A DNA stretch of 6,262 nt from Chloroflexota bacterium (GCA_019136175.1 JAGVUS010000188.1:1-6262); one strand, 5' to 3'; shown: positions 1 to 5,535, counted from the stretch's first letter. Numbers and translations are program-made. The notes: generated by a model not told the origin, from the letters alone.

Positions 1-396
1 CGCCTCATTTTTCAACAGGTCAGGTTTTACTCCCACGTACACAACCTGCAGGGCTGGCAAATTCGGATTCAGGGTTGCTTCATGCAATACCAGAGCAAGC
101 CCCCCCAATCTCTCGATTTCTTTATTGTCGCCCGGAATATGAACAACAGTAAATTGGAGAGTCAGGGTCTGGGGATCGTAGACAATCGTCTCTCCCAGGA
201 CAGCTCCGGAAACGCGCAGGTCGCGTCCCATCATCTCCGTTTTCCGCTCCTGCAACTCCGCCACCGTCAGGTAATACTGGGAGGATGCGCTAGTATTGGA
301 AATGATCAGGTATAACACCGCTGCGGCAATCAACACTCCCCCAATAATGAACTTTACCCGGTTGGTTGATGGATGGGATGGAGCCGGATTTTCCAT
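1..396 (-). CDS. ccmE: CcmE-like cytochrome c maturation haem chaperone, C-terminus beyond the window
   Basis: In system I cytochrome c maturation, CcmE is a membrane-anchored OB-fold protein that receives haem from CcmC/CcmD, binds it covalently through a histidine and passes it to CcmF/CcmH outside the cytoplasmic membrane. The 132 visible residues show a short basic, Pro-rich N-terminus, one membrane anchor at about 14-33, then the family pattern: YYLTVAEL (41-48), GRDLRVSGAVLGETI (57-71), TLTLQFTV (77-84) and VVYVGVKPDLL (118-128, compare YEGILPDLF in E. coli CcmE). The haem-binding His motif (HxxxY) would lie past the left edge, so haem attachment cannot be judged. Compared with E. coli CcmE, about 25 extra residues sit between the FTV and VVYVG strands (about 85-117). 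The ATG at 396 has GGAGG (409-405) 8 nt upstream. It lies downstream of cinA on the same strand, 223 bp away, so it probably has its own promoter. The family call is from recalled family patterns; the fragment is partial. Confidence 0.82.
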   Translation of the reverse strand, partial: MENPAPSHPSTNRVKFIIGGVLIAAAVLYLIISNTSASSQYYLTVAELQERKTEMMGRDLRVSGAVLGETIVYDPQTLTLQFTVVHIPGDNKEIERLGGLALVLHEATLNPNLPALQVVYVGVKPDLLKNEA

Positions 397-619
397 GAAA
401 AAAACCTCCAAAATGCGATGGCTGGATTTTTATGCGGTGGAAAATGACACGCATTCATTTTCTCACACTCAGATTAATTCTCACTGAAAAAATTGGAGAA
501 TTTTGTCACAATTTTAATGCAAATGATTTAGACCTGATTGGTCTTATTATAATCTGTTTTAAACAAATTTTTCGTCCATGATCCAATGAGTGTGGGAGTA
601 TTTTTTCACCCAGGCAGAT
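397..619. other. AT-rich intergenic region between cinA and ccmE
   Basis: This 223-bp gap separates two minus-strand genes and is clearly richer in A+T than the coding regions, most of all at 480-580. It holds the ccmE Shine-Dalgarno (GGAGG, 409-405 on the minus strand) and must hold any ccmE promoter. A minus-strand TATAAT lies at 551-546 and a TAAAAT at 516-511, but neither has a convincing -35 at 16-18 bp or a TGn extension, so I do not name a promoter. An imperfect 19-bp inverted repeat at 551-569 overlaps the end of the first of these boxes. I see no GC-rich stem with a T-run that would terminate cinA. No plausible gene was found on either strand. Confidence 0.6.
551..569. repeat. Imperfect 19-bp inverted repeat in the cinA-ccmE gap
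   Basis: AATCTGTTT (551-559) and AAACAAATT (561-569) are inverted around T560 with one mismatch (C554/A566). On the minus strand the dyad lies just upstream of, and touches, a TATAAT at 551-546. It could be a binding site, but the region is AT-rich and such dyads arise easily by chance. Confidence 0.3.
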
Positions 620-1141
620 TTATTCCGCAGTGGTTTCCCCCTGGGATCCATCTTCCAGGACCTGGAGTAATAATTCCAGCGCCATTTGGGCGGAAAATGC
701 CTTATTTTCCTGCCGGTTCCCCTGACCAACAAAAAACCAGGCGGATTCAAAACCTGGCGCGCTGATTCCAATCCAGACCAGACCAACCGGTTTCTCCGGC
801 GTGGCTCCCCCCGGACCTGCAATCCCGGTGACCGCAACCCCAACAATGGACTCCAATGGTTCTTCTCCCGCAAATGCAAGCCGGATGCCGTACGCCATCT
901 CCTGGACCGTCTCCCGGCTGACTGCTCCATGTTGAAGCAGCGTCTCATGATGGACGCCTAAAATCCTCTCCTTGGCGGAATAAGCATAAGCTGTGACACT
1001 TCCCAGGTAATACTCCGAGGAACCGGGAATATCGGTAATCCGGTGACCAATCAACCCCCCCGTGCAGGATTCCGCCACAACCAGTCTCCAACCCCGGTTC
1101 CGTAATAATCTGCCAATGGTAACTTCAATCTTTTCGTTCAA
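620..1141 (-). CDS. pncC: Stand-alone CinA C-terminal domain protein, nicotinamide-nucleotide amidohydrolase (PncC type)
   Basis: PncC deamidates nicotinamide mononucleotide to nicotinic acid mononucleotide in the cytoplasm, returning NMN (for example from DNA ligase) to NAD synthesis. The 173-residue protein is the CinA C-terminal domain over its whole length, a usual size for the stand-alone form: VVAESCTGGL (21-30) with the Ser25 expected to be catalytic, GSVTAYAYSAKERILGV (47-63) with conserved Lys57, VAVTGIAGPGG (102-112), and PEKPVGLVWIGI (115-126), then an amphipathic C-terminal helix. The N-terminal molybdopterin-binding-like domain of full CinA is absent, and a divergent gene starts just upstream, so this is not a truncation within the window. 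The start is TTG at 1141-1139: AGGAGG (1153-1148) sits 6 nt upstream and there is no better ATG. An extended -10 promoter lies immediately upstream. Because the symbol cinA is often used for this family as well, the symbol is less certain than the family. Confidence 0.92.
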   Translation of the reverse strand: MNEKIEVTIGRLLRNRGWRLVVAESCTGGLIGHRITDIPGSSEYYLGSVTAYAYSAKERILGVHHETLLQHGAVSRETVQEMAYGIRLAFAGEEPLESIVGVAVTGIAGPGGATPEKPVGLVWIGISAPGFESAWFFVGQGNRQENKAFSAQMALELLLQVLEDGSQGETTAE

Positions 1142-1147
1142 AACCAG

Positions 1148-1153
1148 CCTCCT
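1148..1153 (-). promoter_or_regulatory. Shine-Dalgarno that fixes the TTG start of pncC
   Basis: The minus strand reads AGGAGG at 1153-1148, then six bases (CTGGTT), then TTG at 1141-1139. This perfect SD at good spacing is the main reason to accept a TTG start. Confidence 0.8.
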
Positions 1154-1158
1154 GGACG

Positions 1159-1167
1159 ATTATACCA
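1159..1167 (-). promoter_or_regulatory. Extended -10 promoter for pncC
   Basis: The minus strand reads TGGTATAAT from 1167 to 1159: a consensus TATAAT preceded by the TGn extension that can replace a -35 box. No good -35 is found at 16-18 bp. A TTGACT (1182-1177) is only 12 bp away, too close to be its partner. The transcript would begin near 1152, within or next to the SD, giving a very short 5' leader of about 11 nt. Confidence 0.65.
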
Positions 1168-1177
1168 GAGCGCACCA

Positions 1178-1189
1178 GTCAACTTTGAC
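1178..1189. repeat. 12-bp inverted repeat GTCAA-CT-TTGAC in the divergent promoter region
   Basis: GTCAA (1178-1182) and TTGAC (1185-1189) are perfect inverted arms separated by CT. The right arm is most of the -35 box of the lipoprotein promoter (TTGACG, 1185-1190), and the left arm read on the minus strand is a TTGAC-type -35 with no -10 at proper spacing. It may be an operator covering the -35, or only the visible result of two opposed -35-like sequences. Confidence 0.4.
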
Positions 1190-1213
1190 GCTCCCAACGG
1201 GTTGGCGTACAAT
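1185..1213 (+). promoter_or_regulatory. Sigma70-type promoter for the propeller lipoprotein, predicted leaderless
   Basis: TTGACG (1185-1190), a 17-bp spacer, then TACAAT (1208-1213): five of six consensus bases in each box at ideal spacing. The ATG at 1220 begins 7 bases after the end of the -10, exactly where transcription should start, and no Shine-Dalgarno fits between them. The mRNA should therefore start at or within a base of its own initiation codon. Confidence 0.75.
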
Positions 1214-1219
1214 ACAACC

Positions 1220-2512
1220 ATGAGGATTCGCACACTGGCAATCCTGGGATTGCTGATCCTGGGGGCTTGCAAACCGGTTCAACCCGCCACCGGGACGCAT
1301 TTACCTGCACCCACCCTGGCACCCGCCACCCCAACAGCGACAGAAAACATCCCTCTCCGATCCATGGAAAATCCAACACCACTTGCACTTGCACCTTCCC
1401 CCACCCCCGTACAGGATTTGCGTAATTTTCAGCTCATCTCTGCCCTGGATACAGTTTTACCCGGCGTAATCACGAACCTGCAAGTGACCGGGGATGGCTC
1501 CATCTGGCTGGCATCGGATCGTGGTGTGGCGCGCCTGTATGCCGGTATCCACCAGGCGGACCTGGCACGTTTCTGGGACCTGGCGGTGGGAGCAGACGAG
1601 ACCGGGCGCTTCTGGGTGGTCAGCCGCAACGGTGCGCAAATTTCCTCCTGGGATGGTTCTTCATGGACGCATTACGATGAAAAACGGGGGTGGCTCCCCA
1701 TTCCCAACCATCCCGAATTTCCACGGGTTCAAACTGGCATTCAGACCGACAGCAGCGGGACCATCTGGCTGGCAACCGCCTGGGATATCCGCCGGTTTAA
1801 CGGAAGGGAGTGGATCGTCTCCACCCCATCCACCATGAACCTGCCTTTACCATGGAAAAAGAACCAGGTGACTTCGCTTCATCTGCTGGTCATCCCTGGA
1901 ACTGAACAGGTTTGGGTTGGGGGGTGCGACTGGCAGAATGGAGAAGTAGTCGGCGGGGGAGGAATCCGCCGCTTTGTGGATGGCACCTGGCAGGATGCCC
2001 GGCTGCCTGTCTCCCCTGCCTGTGTCACTTCCCTCACCATGGGCTCTCCCGGCAATCTTTGGGCAGGTGTGAATGGTTCTCTCTGGCATTTTAACCTGGC
2101 ATCTGAAACCTGGACGGAATACCCGCCTCCCCCCCTGCCCAGCCCGTCATCCGAACTGGAATACCAGGCGATCCTCGACCTGCCGGCAGATGATTTGAAC
2201 CACCTGTTCCCCCGCTTCTCGCTTTGCGGGCAAGCAGGCTGTGACTTGCATACCATCCGATTCTTCTTCATGGATGGACTCTGGAAGCCCCTTGATGGGA
2301 TCCAACCGGCAGGGCAGGAATCCATCCTGTTTGATGCCAGCCGAACCGCCTGGAAGATTACGCCCAATCAACTTTCCCGATTCCGGGAAAATCAATGGGA
2401 GGAATTTGCCCAACTGGAAATCCAGGCACATGCATTGGATTCCCAGGGAAAACTCTGGCTGGCAGCAGGTTTTAATCAGAGATTATCTCTTTGGGCACAA
2501 AAGCCGGAATAA
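1220..2512 (+). CDS. Secreted lipoprotein with a two-component-regulator-type beta-propeller, function unknown
   Basis: This 430-residue protein begins with a lipoprotein signal peptide: MRIR, a hydrophobic core (about 5-14) and a lipobox LGAC with Cys17 as the lipidated residue, so it should be anchored on the outside of the membrane. A Pro/Thr/Ala-rich linker follows (about 18-65). The rest is a series of blade-like repeats of the propeller type found in hybrid sensor kinases, each with a Gly/Asp turn then a IWLA-like strand and an aromatic end: GDGSIWLAS (91-99), TGRFWVVS (128-135), SSGTIWLAT (178-186), VWVGG (231-235), PGNLWAGV (277-284), SRTAWKI (374-380) and SQGKLWLAA (408-416). No kinase, membrane helix or enzyme motif follows, so it is probably a binding or scaffold protein. 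Cysteines 236, 268, 336 and 341 could form disulfides. ATG 1220 is chosen over the in-frame TTG at 1202 because the signal peptide starts there and the promoter overlaps 1202-1213. glmS follows after 47 bp with no terminator between. I do not recognise a named gene. Confidence 0.8.
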   Translation: MRIRTLAILGLLILGACKPVQPATGTHLPAPTLAPATPTATENIPLRSMENPTPLALAPSPTPVQDLRNFQLISALDTVLPGVITNLQVTGDGSIWLASDRGVARLYAGIHQADLARFWDLAVGADETGRFWVVSRNGAQISSWDGSSWTHYDEKRGWLPIPNHPEFPRVQTGIQTDSSGTIWLATAWDIRRFNGREWIVSTPSTMNLPLPWKKNQVTSLHLLVIPGTEQVWVGGCDWQNGEVVGGGGIRRFVDGTWQDARLPVSPACVTSLTMGSPGNLWAGVNGSLWHFNLASETWTEYPPPPLPSPSSELEYQAILDLPADDLNHLFPRFSLCGQAGCDLHTIRFFFMDGLWKPLDGIQPAGQESILFDASRTAWKITPNQLSRFRENQWEEFAQLEIQAHALDSQGKLWLAAGFNQRLSLWAQKPE

Positions 2513-2513
2513 T

Positions 2514-2522
2514 TGGTAAAAT
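2514..2522 (+). promoter_or_regulatory. Possible extended -10 promoter for glmS
   Basis: TGGTAAAAT at 2514-2522 is a TGn-extended -10 with five of six consensus bases, directly after the lipoprotein stop codon and 38 bp before the glmS ATG. The best upstream -35-like box (TTGGGC, 2491-2496) is 20 bp away, which is too far. If active it would give glmS its own transcript starting near 2529 in addition to read-through from the lipoprotein gene. It has the same TGG extension as the pncC promoter. Confidence 0.42.
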
Positions 2523-2559
2523 CAAACCCTCAACTTCATCCTACAGGAGATGACCAACC

Positions 2560-4353
2560 ATGTGTGGAATTTTTGGGATTATTACTCGCGATGAACAGCA
2601 ACTGGGACCACTGCTGATTGATGCCGGGCGAAGGTTATCCTACCGCGGTTATGACTCTGTTGGCTGTGCCACCATCCACCGAGACGGTAAAATTGATCTG
2701 CGTAAGGATGCTGGCAAAGTGGATGAGGTTGCCAACCGCCTTGGCTTTTCAGAAATGACCGGCAGCCGGGGGATTTTGCAGCTCCGCTGGGCTACCTTTG
2801 GTGCACCATCGCAGGTGAATTCCCAGCCCCACCTGGACTCGGATGGTGACATGGTTGGCGCACATAACGGCAACGTAGTGAATAACGTGGAACTGCGCCA
2901 GCAATTTATTGCCGAGGGAATGATCGTTCGTTCTACAAATGATGGCGAAAGCTGCGTCCATGCCGTGGAACGCTATGTGGATCGCGGGATGGATCCGATT
3001 GAAGCCATCCGGCATGCCTATCAAGACCTTGCCGGGGACTACTCGTTTGTCATTGGCAGGGTTGGCGAGGAAAAACTATACGCCTTCAAAAAAGGCTCCG
3101 GGTTGGTTGCCGGGCTGTTGGATGGCGGAGCAGTCATCTCCTCCGATTTGCCGTCCATTCTTCCGCTCACACGGCGGATAGTCCGCATTGAAGATGGAGA
3201 AATTGTTACCCTCACCCCGGATGGGATCACCATTCACGGTGTCGCCGATGGGCAAATCATTCAAAGAGAACCGGAACTCGTCCAGGAAACCATGGAAGCA
3301 GCTCAAAAAGGCGGCTATCCCCACTTTATGCTGAAGGAAATTCACGAACAACCGGTCGTTGCAGGGGAGTTGCTGCACCTGCTGGATGCCAGCCCGGATG
3401 TGAATCCCATCATTGAGAAAATATCGCAGGCTCGCAACGTGTATTTAATCGGCTGCGGAACCAGCTACCACGCCTGCCTGGCGGGATCCGTATATTTCAG
3501 CCGGATCGCCAGACGGGTGACCATCCCTGTACTGGCGCCACAGTTCATCGCCCAGTATGCCCCGGCAGTTGGTCCACGGGATGTGGGGATCTTTGTCAGC
3601 CAGAGCGGAGAAACCAAGGACGTCCTGAACGCCATTGAAGCCGGAAAACAACGCGGCATGGGAATTTTCTCCCTGGTCAATGTTGTTGGCTCCACCATGA
3701 CGCGCATCAGCGAGCGCTCCCTGCCTTTGGCATGCGGTTATGAAATCAGTGTGCCTGCCACCAAAACCTTCACCAACCAGGTGTTATCCTTTCTGTACCT
3801 CGCTTACCGGCTGGCAGGATTGGACACCGCCAGCCTGGCTGTCATTCCAGACCTGATGGTGAAAACCCTTGAGGCAGTTTCCCACCAGGTGCAGGCATTG
3901 GAACCTGATTTTCACAGGTGGAACGATTTCTATTGCCTGGGATACGGTCTCACTTTCCCCATTGCGTTGGAAGGCGCTCTCAAGTTAAAAGAAATCACCT
4001 ACTCCCACTGTGAAGGGATGCTGTCAACGGAATTTAAACATGGTCCACTTTCCGCGGTTCAGGATGGGTATCCCATTGTGTTTGTTGCCGGGCGCGAAGA
4101 TGTGCCGCTCATTGTCAGCGGGATCAACGAAGTAACCTGCCGGGGTGCTTTGGCAATTGCCATTGGCGAAGCTGACCCCCGCCTGGATGCCAACGCCCAA
4201 AAAGTTGTTGTCATGCCGGATTCTGGTGACAGCAATATTGCAGCCCTTCTCAGTGTTCTCCCCCTCCAGCTTCTCTCCTATCACCTGAGTATTGCCCGTG
4301 GTTTTGACCCGGACTTCCCCAGGAACCTGAGCAAGACATTGACCGTGGATTAA
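2560..4353 (+). CDS. glmS: Glutamine--fructose-6-phosphate aminotransferase (isomerizing), divergent glutaminase domain
   Basis: GlmS converts fructose-6-phosphate and glutamine to glucosamine-6-phosphate and glutamate in the cytoplasm, the first step to UDP-GlcNAc for peptidoglycan and other glycans. The 597-residue length is close to the usual 600-610. The N-terminal class II glutaminase domain (about 1-240) has the Cys2 nucleophile (MCGIFGII), RLSYRGYDSVG (25-35), RWAT (76-79), Asn103-Gly104 in AHNGN and Asp128. Two SIS domains follow: GCGTSY (298-303), SQSGET (347-352) and ATKTFT (400-405) in the first; LKLKEITY (474-481) with Glu478, FKHGPL (492-497) with His494, and the C-terminal SKTLTVD with Lys592 expected to form the Schiff base with the sugar. 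Unlike E. coli, the loop reads LQLRWATFG where HTRWATHG is usual, and the acceptor segment reads STNDGES instead of ETDTEVI. AGGAGAT (2545-2551) lies 8 nt before the ATG. The 47-bp leader has no room for a glmS ribozyme. A strong terminator follows. Confidence 0.88.
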   Translation: MCGIFGIITRDEQQLGPLLIDAGRRLSYRGYDSVGCATIHRDGKIDLRKDAGKVDEVANRLGFSEMTGSRGILQLRWATFGAPSQVNSQPHLDSDGDMVGAHNGNVVNNVELRQQFIAEGMIVRSTNDGESCVHAVERYVDRGMDPIEAIRHAYQDLAGDYSFVIGRVGEEKLYAFKKGSGLVAGLLDGGAVISSDLPSILPLTRRIVRIEDGEIVTLTPDGITIHGVADGQIIQREPELVQETMEAAQKGGYPHFMLKEIHEQPVVAGELLHLLDASPDVNPIIEKISQARNVYLIGCGTSYHACLAGSVYFSRIARRVTIPVLAPQFIAQYAPAVGPRDVGIFVSQSGETKDVLNAIEAGKQRGMGIFSLVNVVGSTMTRISERSLPLACGYEISVPATKTFTNQVLSFLYLAYRLAGLDTASLAVIPDLMVKTLEAVSHQVQALEPDFHRWNDFYCLGYGLTFPIALEGALKLKEITYSHCEGMLSTEFKHGPLSAVQDGYPIVFVAGREDVPLIVSGINEVTCRGALAIAIGEADPRLDANAQKVVVMPDSGDSNIAALLSVLPLQLLSYHLSIARGFDPDFPRNLSKTLTVD

Positions 4354-4367
4354 TCTGATCTCCATTG

Positions 4368-4398
4368 AAAATCCCCGCTTTCCCGGCGGGGATTTTTT
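4368..4398 (+). terminator. Rho-independent terminator after glmS
   Basis: A perfect 11-bp stem pairs 4368-4378 (AAAATCCCCGC) with 4386-4396 (GCGGGGATTTT) around a 7-nt loop, and the stem runs into six T residues (4393-4398). It lies 14 bp after the glmS stop and separates glmS from the SDR unit. Confidence 0.93.
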
Positions 4399-4441
4399 AT
4401 TTTCCGTGAAAAGCATGACCCCAGGTATGACTTGATTCCTA

Positions 4442-4470
4442 TTGATGGGAATGTGGAGTGGCAGTAATAT
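4442..4470 (+). promoter_or_regulatory. Candidate sigma70 promoter for the SDR operon
   Basis: TTGATG (4442-4447), 17 bp, then TAATAT (4465-4470): four of six consensus bases in each box at ideal spacing, in a 118-bp gap that follows a strong terminator, where a promoter is expected. Transcription would start near 4477, inside the adjacent dyad. An alternative -35, TTGATT at 4432-4437, has no -10 at proper distance. Confidence 0.5.
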
Positions 4471-4473
4471 AAA

Positions 4474-4487
4474 ACCGATCAGTCGGT
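4474..4487. promoter_or_regulatory. TetR-operator-like dyad at the SDR promoter start site
   Basis: ACCGA (4474-4478) and TCGGT (4483-4487) are perfect inverted arms around TCAG. The ACCGA-N4-TCGGT form resembles operators of several TetR-family repressors, and its place over the predicted transcription start suits repression. No regulator gene is present in the window, so the assignment is inference. Confidence 0.4.
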
Positions 4488-4506
4488 ATGATTTATTCCA
4501 GCTTTG

Positions 4507-4511
4507 GGAGG
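4507..4511 (+). promoter_or_regulatory. Shine-Dalgarno that decides the start of the extended SDR
   Basis: GGAGG at 4507-4511 is followed by two consecutive ATG codons. The first (4514) is only 2 nt away, too close for initiation; the second (4517) is 5 nt away and is preferred. The longer reading from 4442 or 4445 is rejected because it would run across this site and the promoter. Confidence 0.65.
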
Positions 4512-4516
4512 AAATG

Positions 4517-5515
4517 ATGATTCTTGTCACCGGTGCCACGGGACATATTGGAAATGTTCTGGTTCGGGAATTATTGGTTCGCGGGGAACATATTCGCGTG
4601 CTCCTGCTCCCCCACGAAGATTGTACTTCCATCGAGGGGCTGGATGTTGAAAAAGCAGAGGGTGATGTCCTGGATATGGCATCCCTCCGGAAAGCCATGC
4701 AGGGAGTCAACCTGGTTTACCATCTTGCAGGCATGATCACCATCATGCCCGGTCCCAATGAAACAGTCCGCCGGGTGAACGTGGATGGAACCCGCAATGT
4801 CTTGGAGGCTGCCCGTCAGAGCGGCGTCCAGAGGGTGGTCTATACCTCCTCCATTCATGCGTTTCAAAGGGTACCGGAAGGGATTTTGATTGATGAGCAC
4901 ATACCCTTTGACCCCGAACATGCCATCAACGAATATGACCGCTCGAAGGCAACGGCAACCCTGGCAGCCCTCGAAGCTGCCCGCCATGGGCAGGATGTGG
5001 TAATCGCCTGTCCAACAGGAGTGATTGGTCCTCATGATTACCGCCTTTCGGAAATGGGTAAACTCATCCTGGACTGGATCCATTCCAAAATTGCCTGGCT
5101 TGTGGATGGCGCGTATGATTTTGTGGATGTTCGGGATGTTGCCCAGGGTTTAATTTTGGCAGCAGAACATGGCAAATCGGGTGAGGTTTATATTTTGTCC
5201 GGTCAACGGATTGATGTGGGCGACATCCCAAAGATAATGAAAGAAGTGGTCGGTTTGAAACGGATTTGCATCCAGTTCCCTCTGCCGGTTGCCAGGTTTT
5301 TCGCCCGGTTTGGACCATTTTTCTACCGTCTCTTTCATACCAAACCCCGCCTGACCCCGTACTCGATTGAAACACTGGCTGGCAACTGCACCATCAGTTC
5401 TGAAAAAGCCCGGCGGGAACTCGGTTTCCAACCCCGCTCCTTGAAGGAAACCATGCGGGATACCGTGATCTGGCTGCAGGAGAACAGCCAGTTGCTCAAG
5501 AAAGTCAAAGCCTGA
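4517..5515 (+). CDS. NAD(P)-dependent extended SDR (epimerase/dehydratase family, dihydroflavonol-reductase-like)
   Basis: The 332-residue protein is an extended short-chain dehydrogenase/reductase with an N-terminal Rossmann fold: ILVTGATGHIG (2-12) carries the GxxGxxG dinucleotide motif, then AEGDVLD (47-53) at the strand 3 acidic position, VYHLAG (67-72), VNVDGTRNVLEAA (87-99), VVYTSSIHAF (107-116), and the catalytic Tyr140 and Lys144 in YDRSK. PTGVIGP (166-172) and DFVDVRDVAQG (201-211) are typical of the dihydroflavonol-4-reductase/HpnA-like branch. The C-terminal third (about 235-332), where substrate is bound, is Phe- and Arg-rich around 254-275 and fits no narrow class I can name. The usual motif suggests a reductase or epimerase acting on a sugar, isoprenoid or other keto compound in the cytoplasm; the substrate cannot be read from the sequence. 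It starts a unit with its own candidate promoter and is followed after 20 bp by a second SDR, which may act in the same pathway. Confidence 0.85.
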   Translation: MILVTGATGHIGNVLVRELLVRGEHIRVLLLPHEDCTSIEGLDVEKAEGDVLDMASLRKAMQGVNLVYHLAGMITIMPGPNETVRRVNVDGTRNVLEAARQSGVQRVVYTSSIHAFQRVPEGILIDEHIPFDPEHAINEYDRSKATATLAALEAARHGQDVVIACPTGVIGPHDYRLSEMGKLILDWIHSKIAWLVDGAYDFVDVRDVAQGLILAAEHGKSGEVYILSGQRIDVGDIPKIMKEVVGLKRICIQFPLPVARFFARFGPFFYRLFHTKPRLTPYSIETLAGNCTISSEKARRELGFQPRSLKETMRDTVIWLQENSQLLKKVKA

Positions 5516-5535
5516 CCCCCGGCTGCCCGGATTTG

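Larger units (their letters stand above)
4424..4499 (+). repeat. Pair of imperfect direct repeats flanking the SDR promoter
   Basis: GGTATGACTTGATTCC (4424-4439) and GGTATGATTTATTCC (4485-4499) match in all but one substitution and one single-base gap. They start 61 bp apart, about six helical turns, with the candidate -35, -10 and dyad between them. They may be paired regulator sites or the trace of a local duplication. Confidence 0.4.

Noticed and set aside
548..553. Plus-strand TATAAT in the cinA-ccmE gap
   Set aside because: No -35 at 16-18 bp, no TGn extension, and no plus-strand gene downstream until 1220; most likely chance in AT-rich DNA.
462..596. Inverted repeat CTCACACTCA (462-471) and TGAGTGTGGG (587-596), 9 of 10 matching
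   Set aside because: A 9/10 match 115 bp apart is about what chance gives in a gap this size, and neither arm sits at a promoter I can support.
559..948. 129-codon minus-strand open frame overlapping pncC, and similar frames opposite or within the other genes (for example 1879-2367, 4024-4710, 4571-5083)
   Set aside because: They lie in other frames of clearly conserved genes, have low-complexity Arg/Pro/Ser-rich translations and no ribosome binding sites.
620..1141. pncC as a truncated cinA
   Set aside because: It has its own promoter and SD, covers the whole C-terminal domain, and stand-alone forms of this length are common.
1202..1219. Longer lipoprotein reading frame from TTG 1202
   Set aside because: It overlaps the -10 box, has no Shine-Dalgarno, and would add six residues in front of a signal peptide that begins properly at ATG 1220.
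2513..2559. glmS ribozyme or other riboswitch before glmS
   Set aside because: The leader is only 47 bp and shows no stem structure; the glmS ribozyme needs well over 100 nt.
4442..4516. N-terminal extension of the extended SDR from TTG 4442 or ATG 4445
   Set aside because: The extension crosses the promoter, dyad and Shine-Dalgarno, has no SD of its own, and the Rossmann strand ILVTGATG starts directly after ATG 4517.
5516..5535. CCGG-CTGC-CCGG hairpin between the two SDR genes as a terminator
   Set aside because: Only a 4-bp stem and no T-run follows; read-through is more likely.
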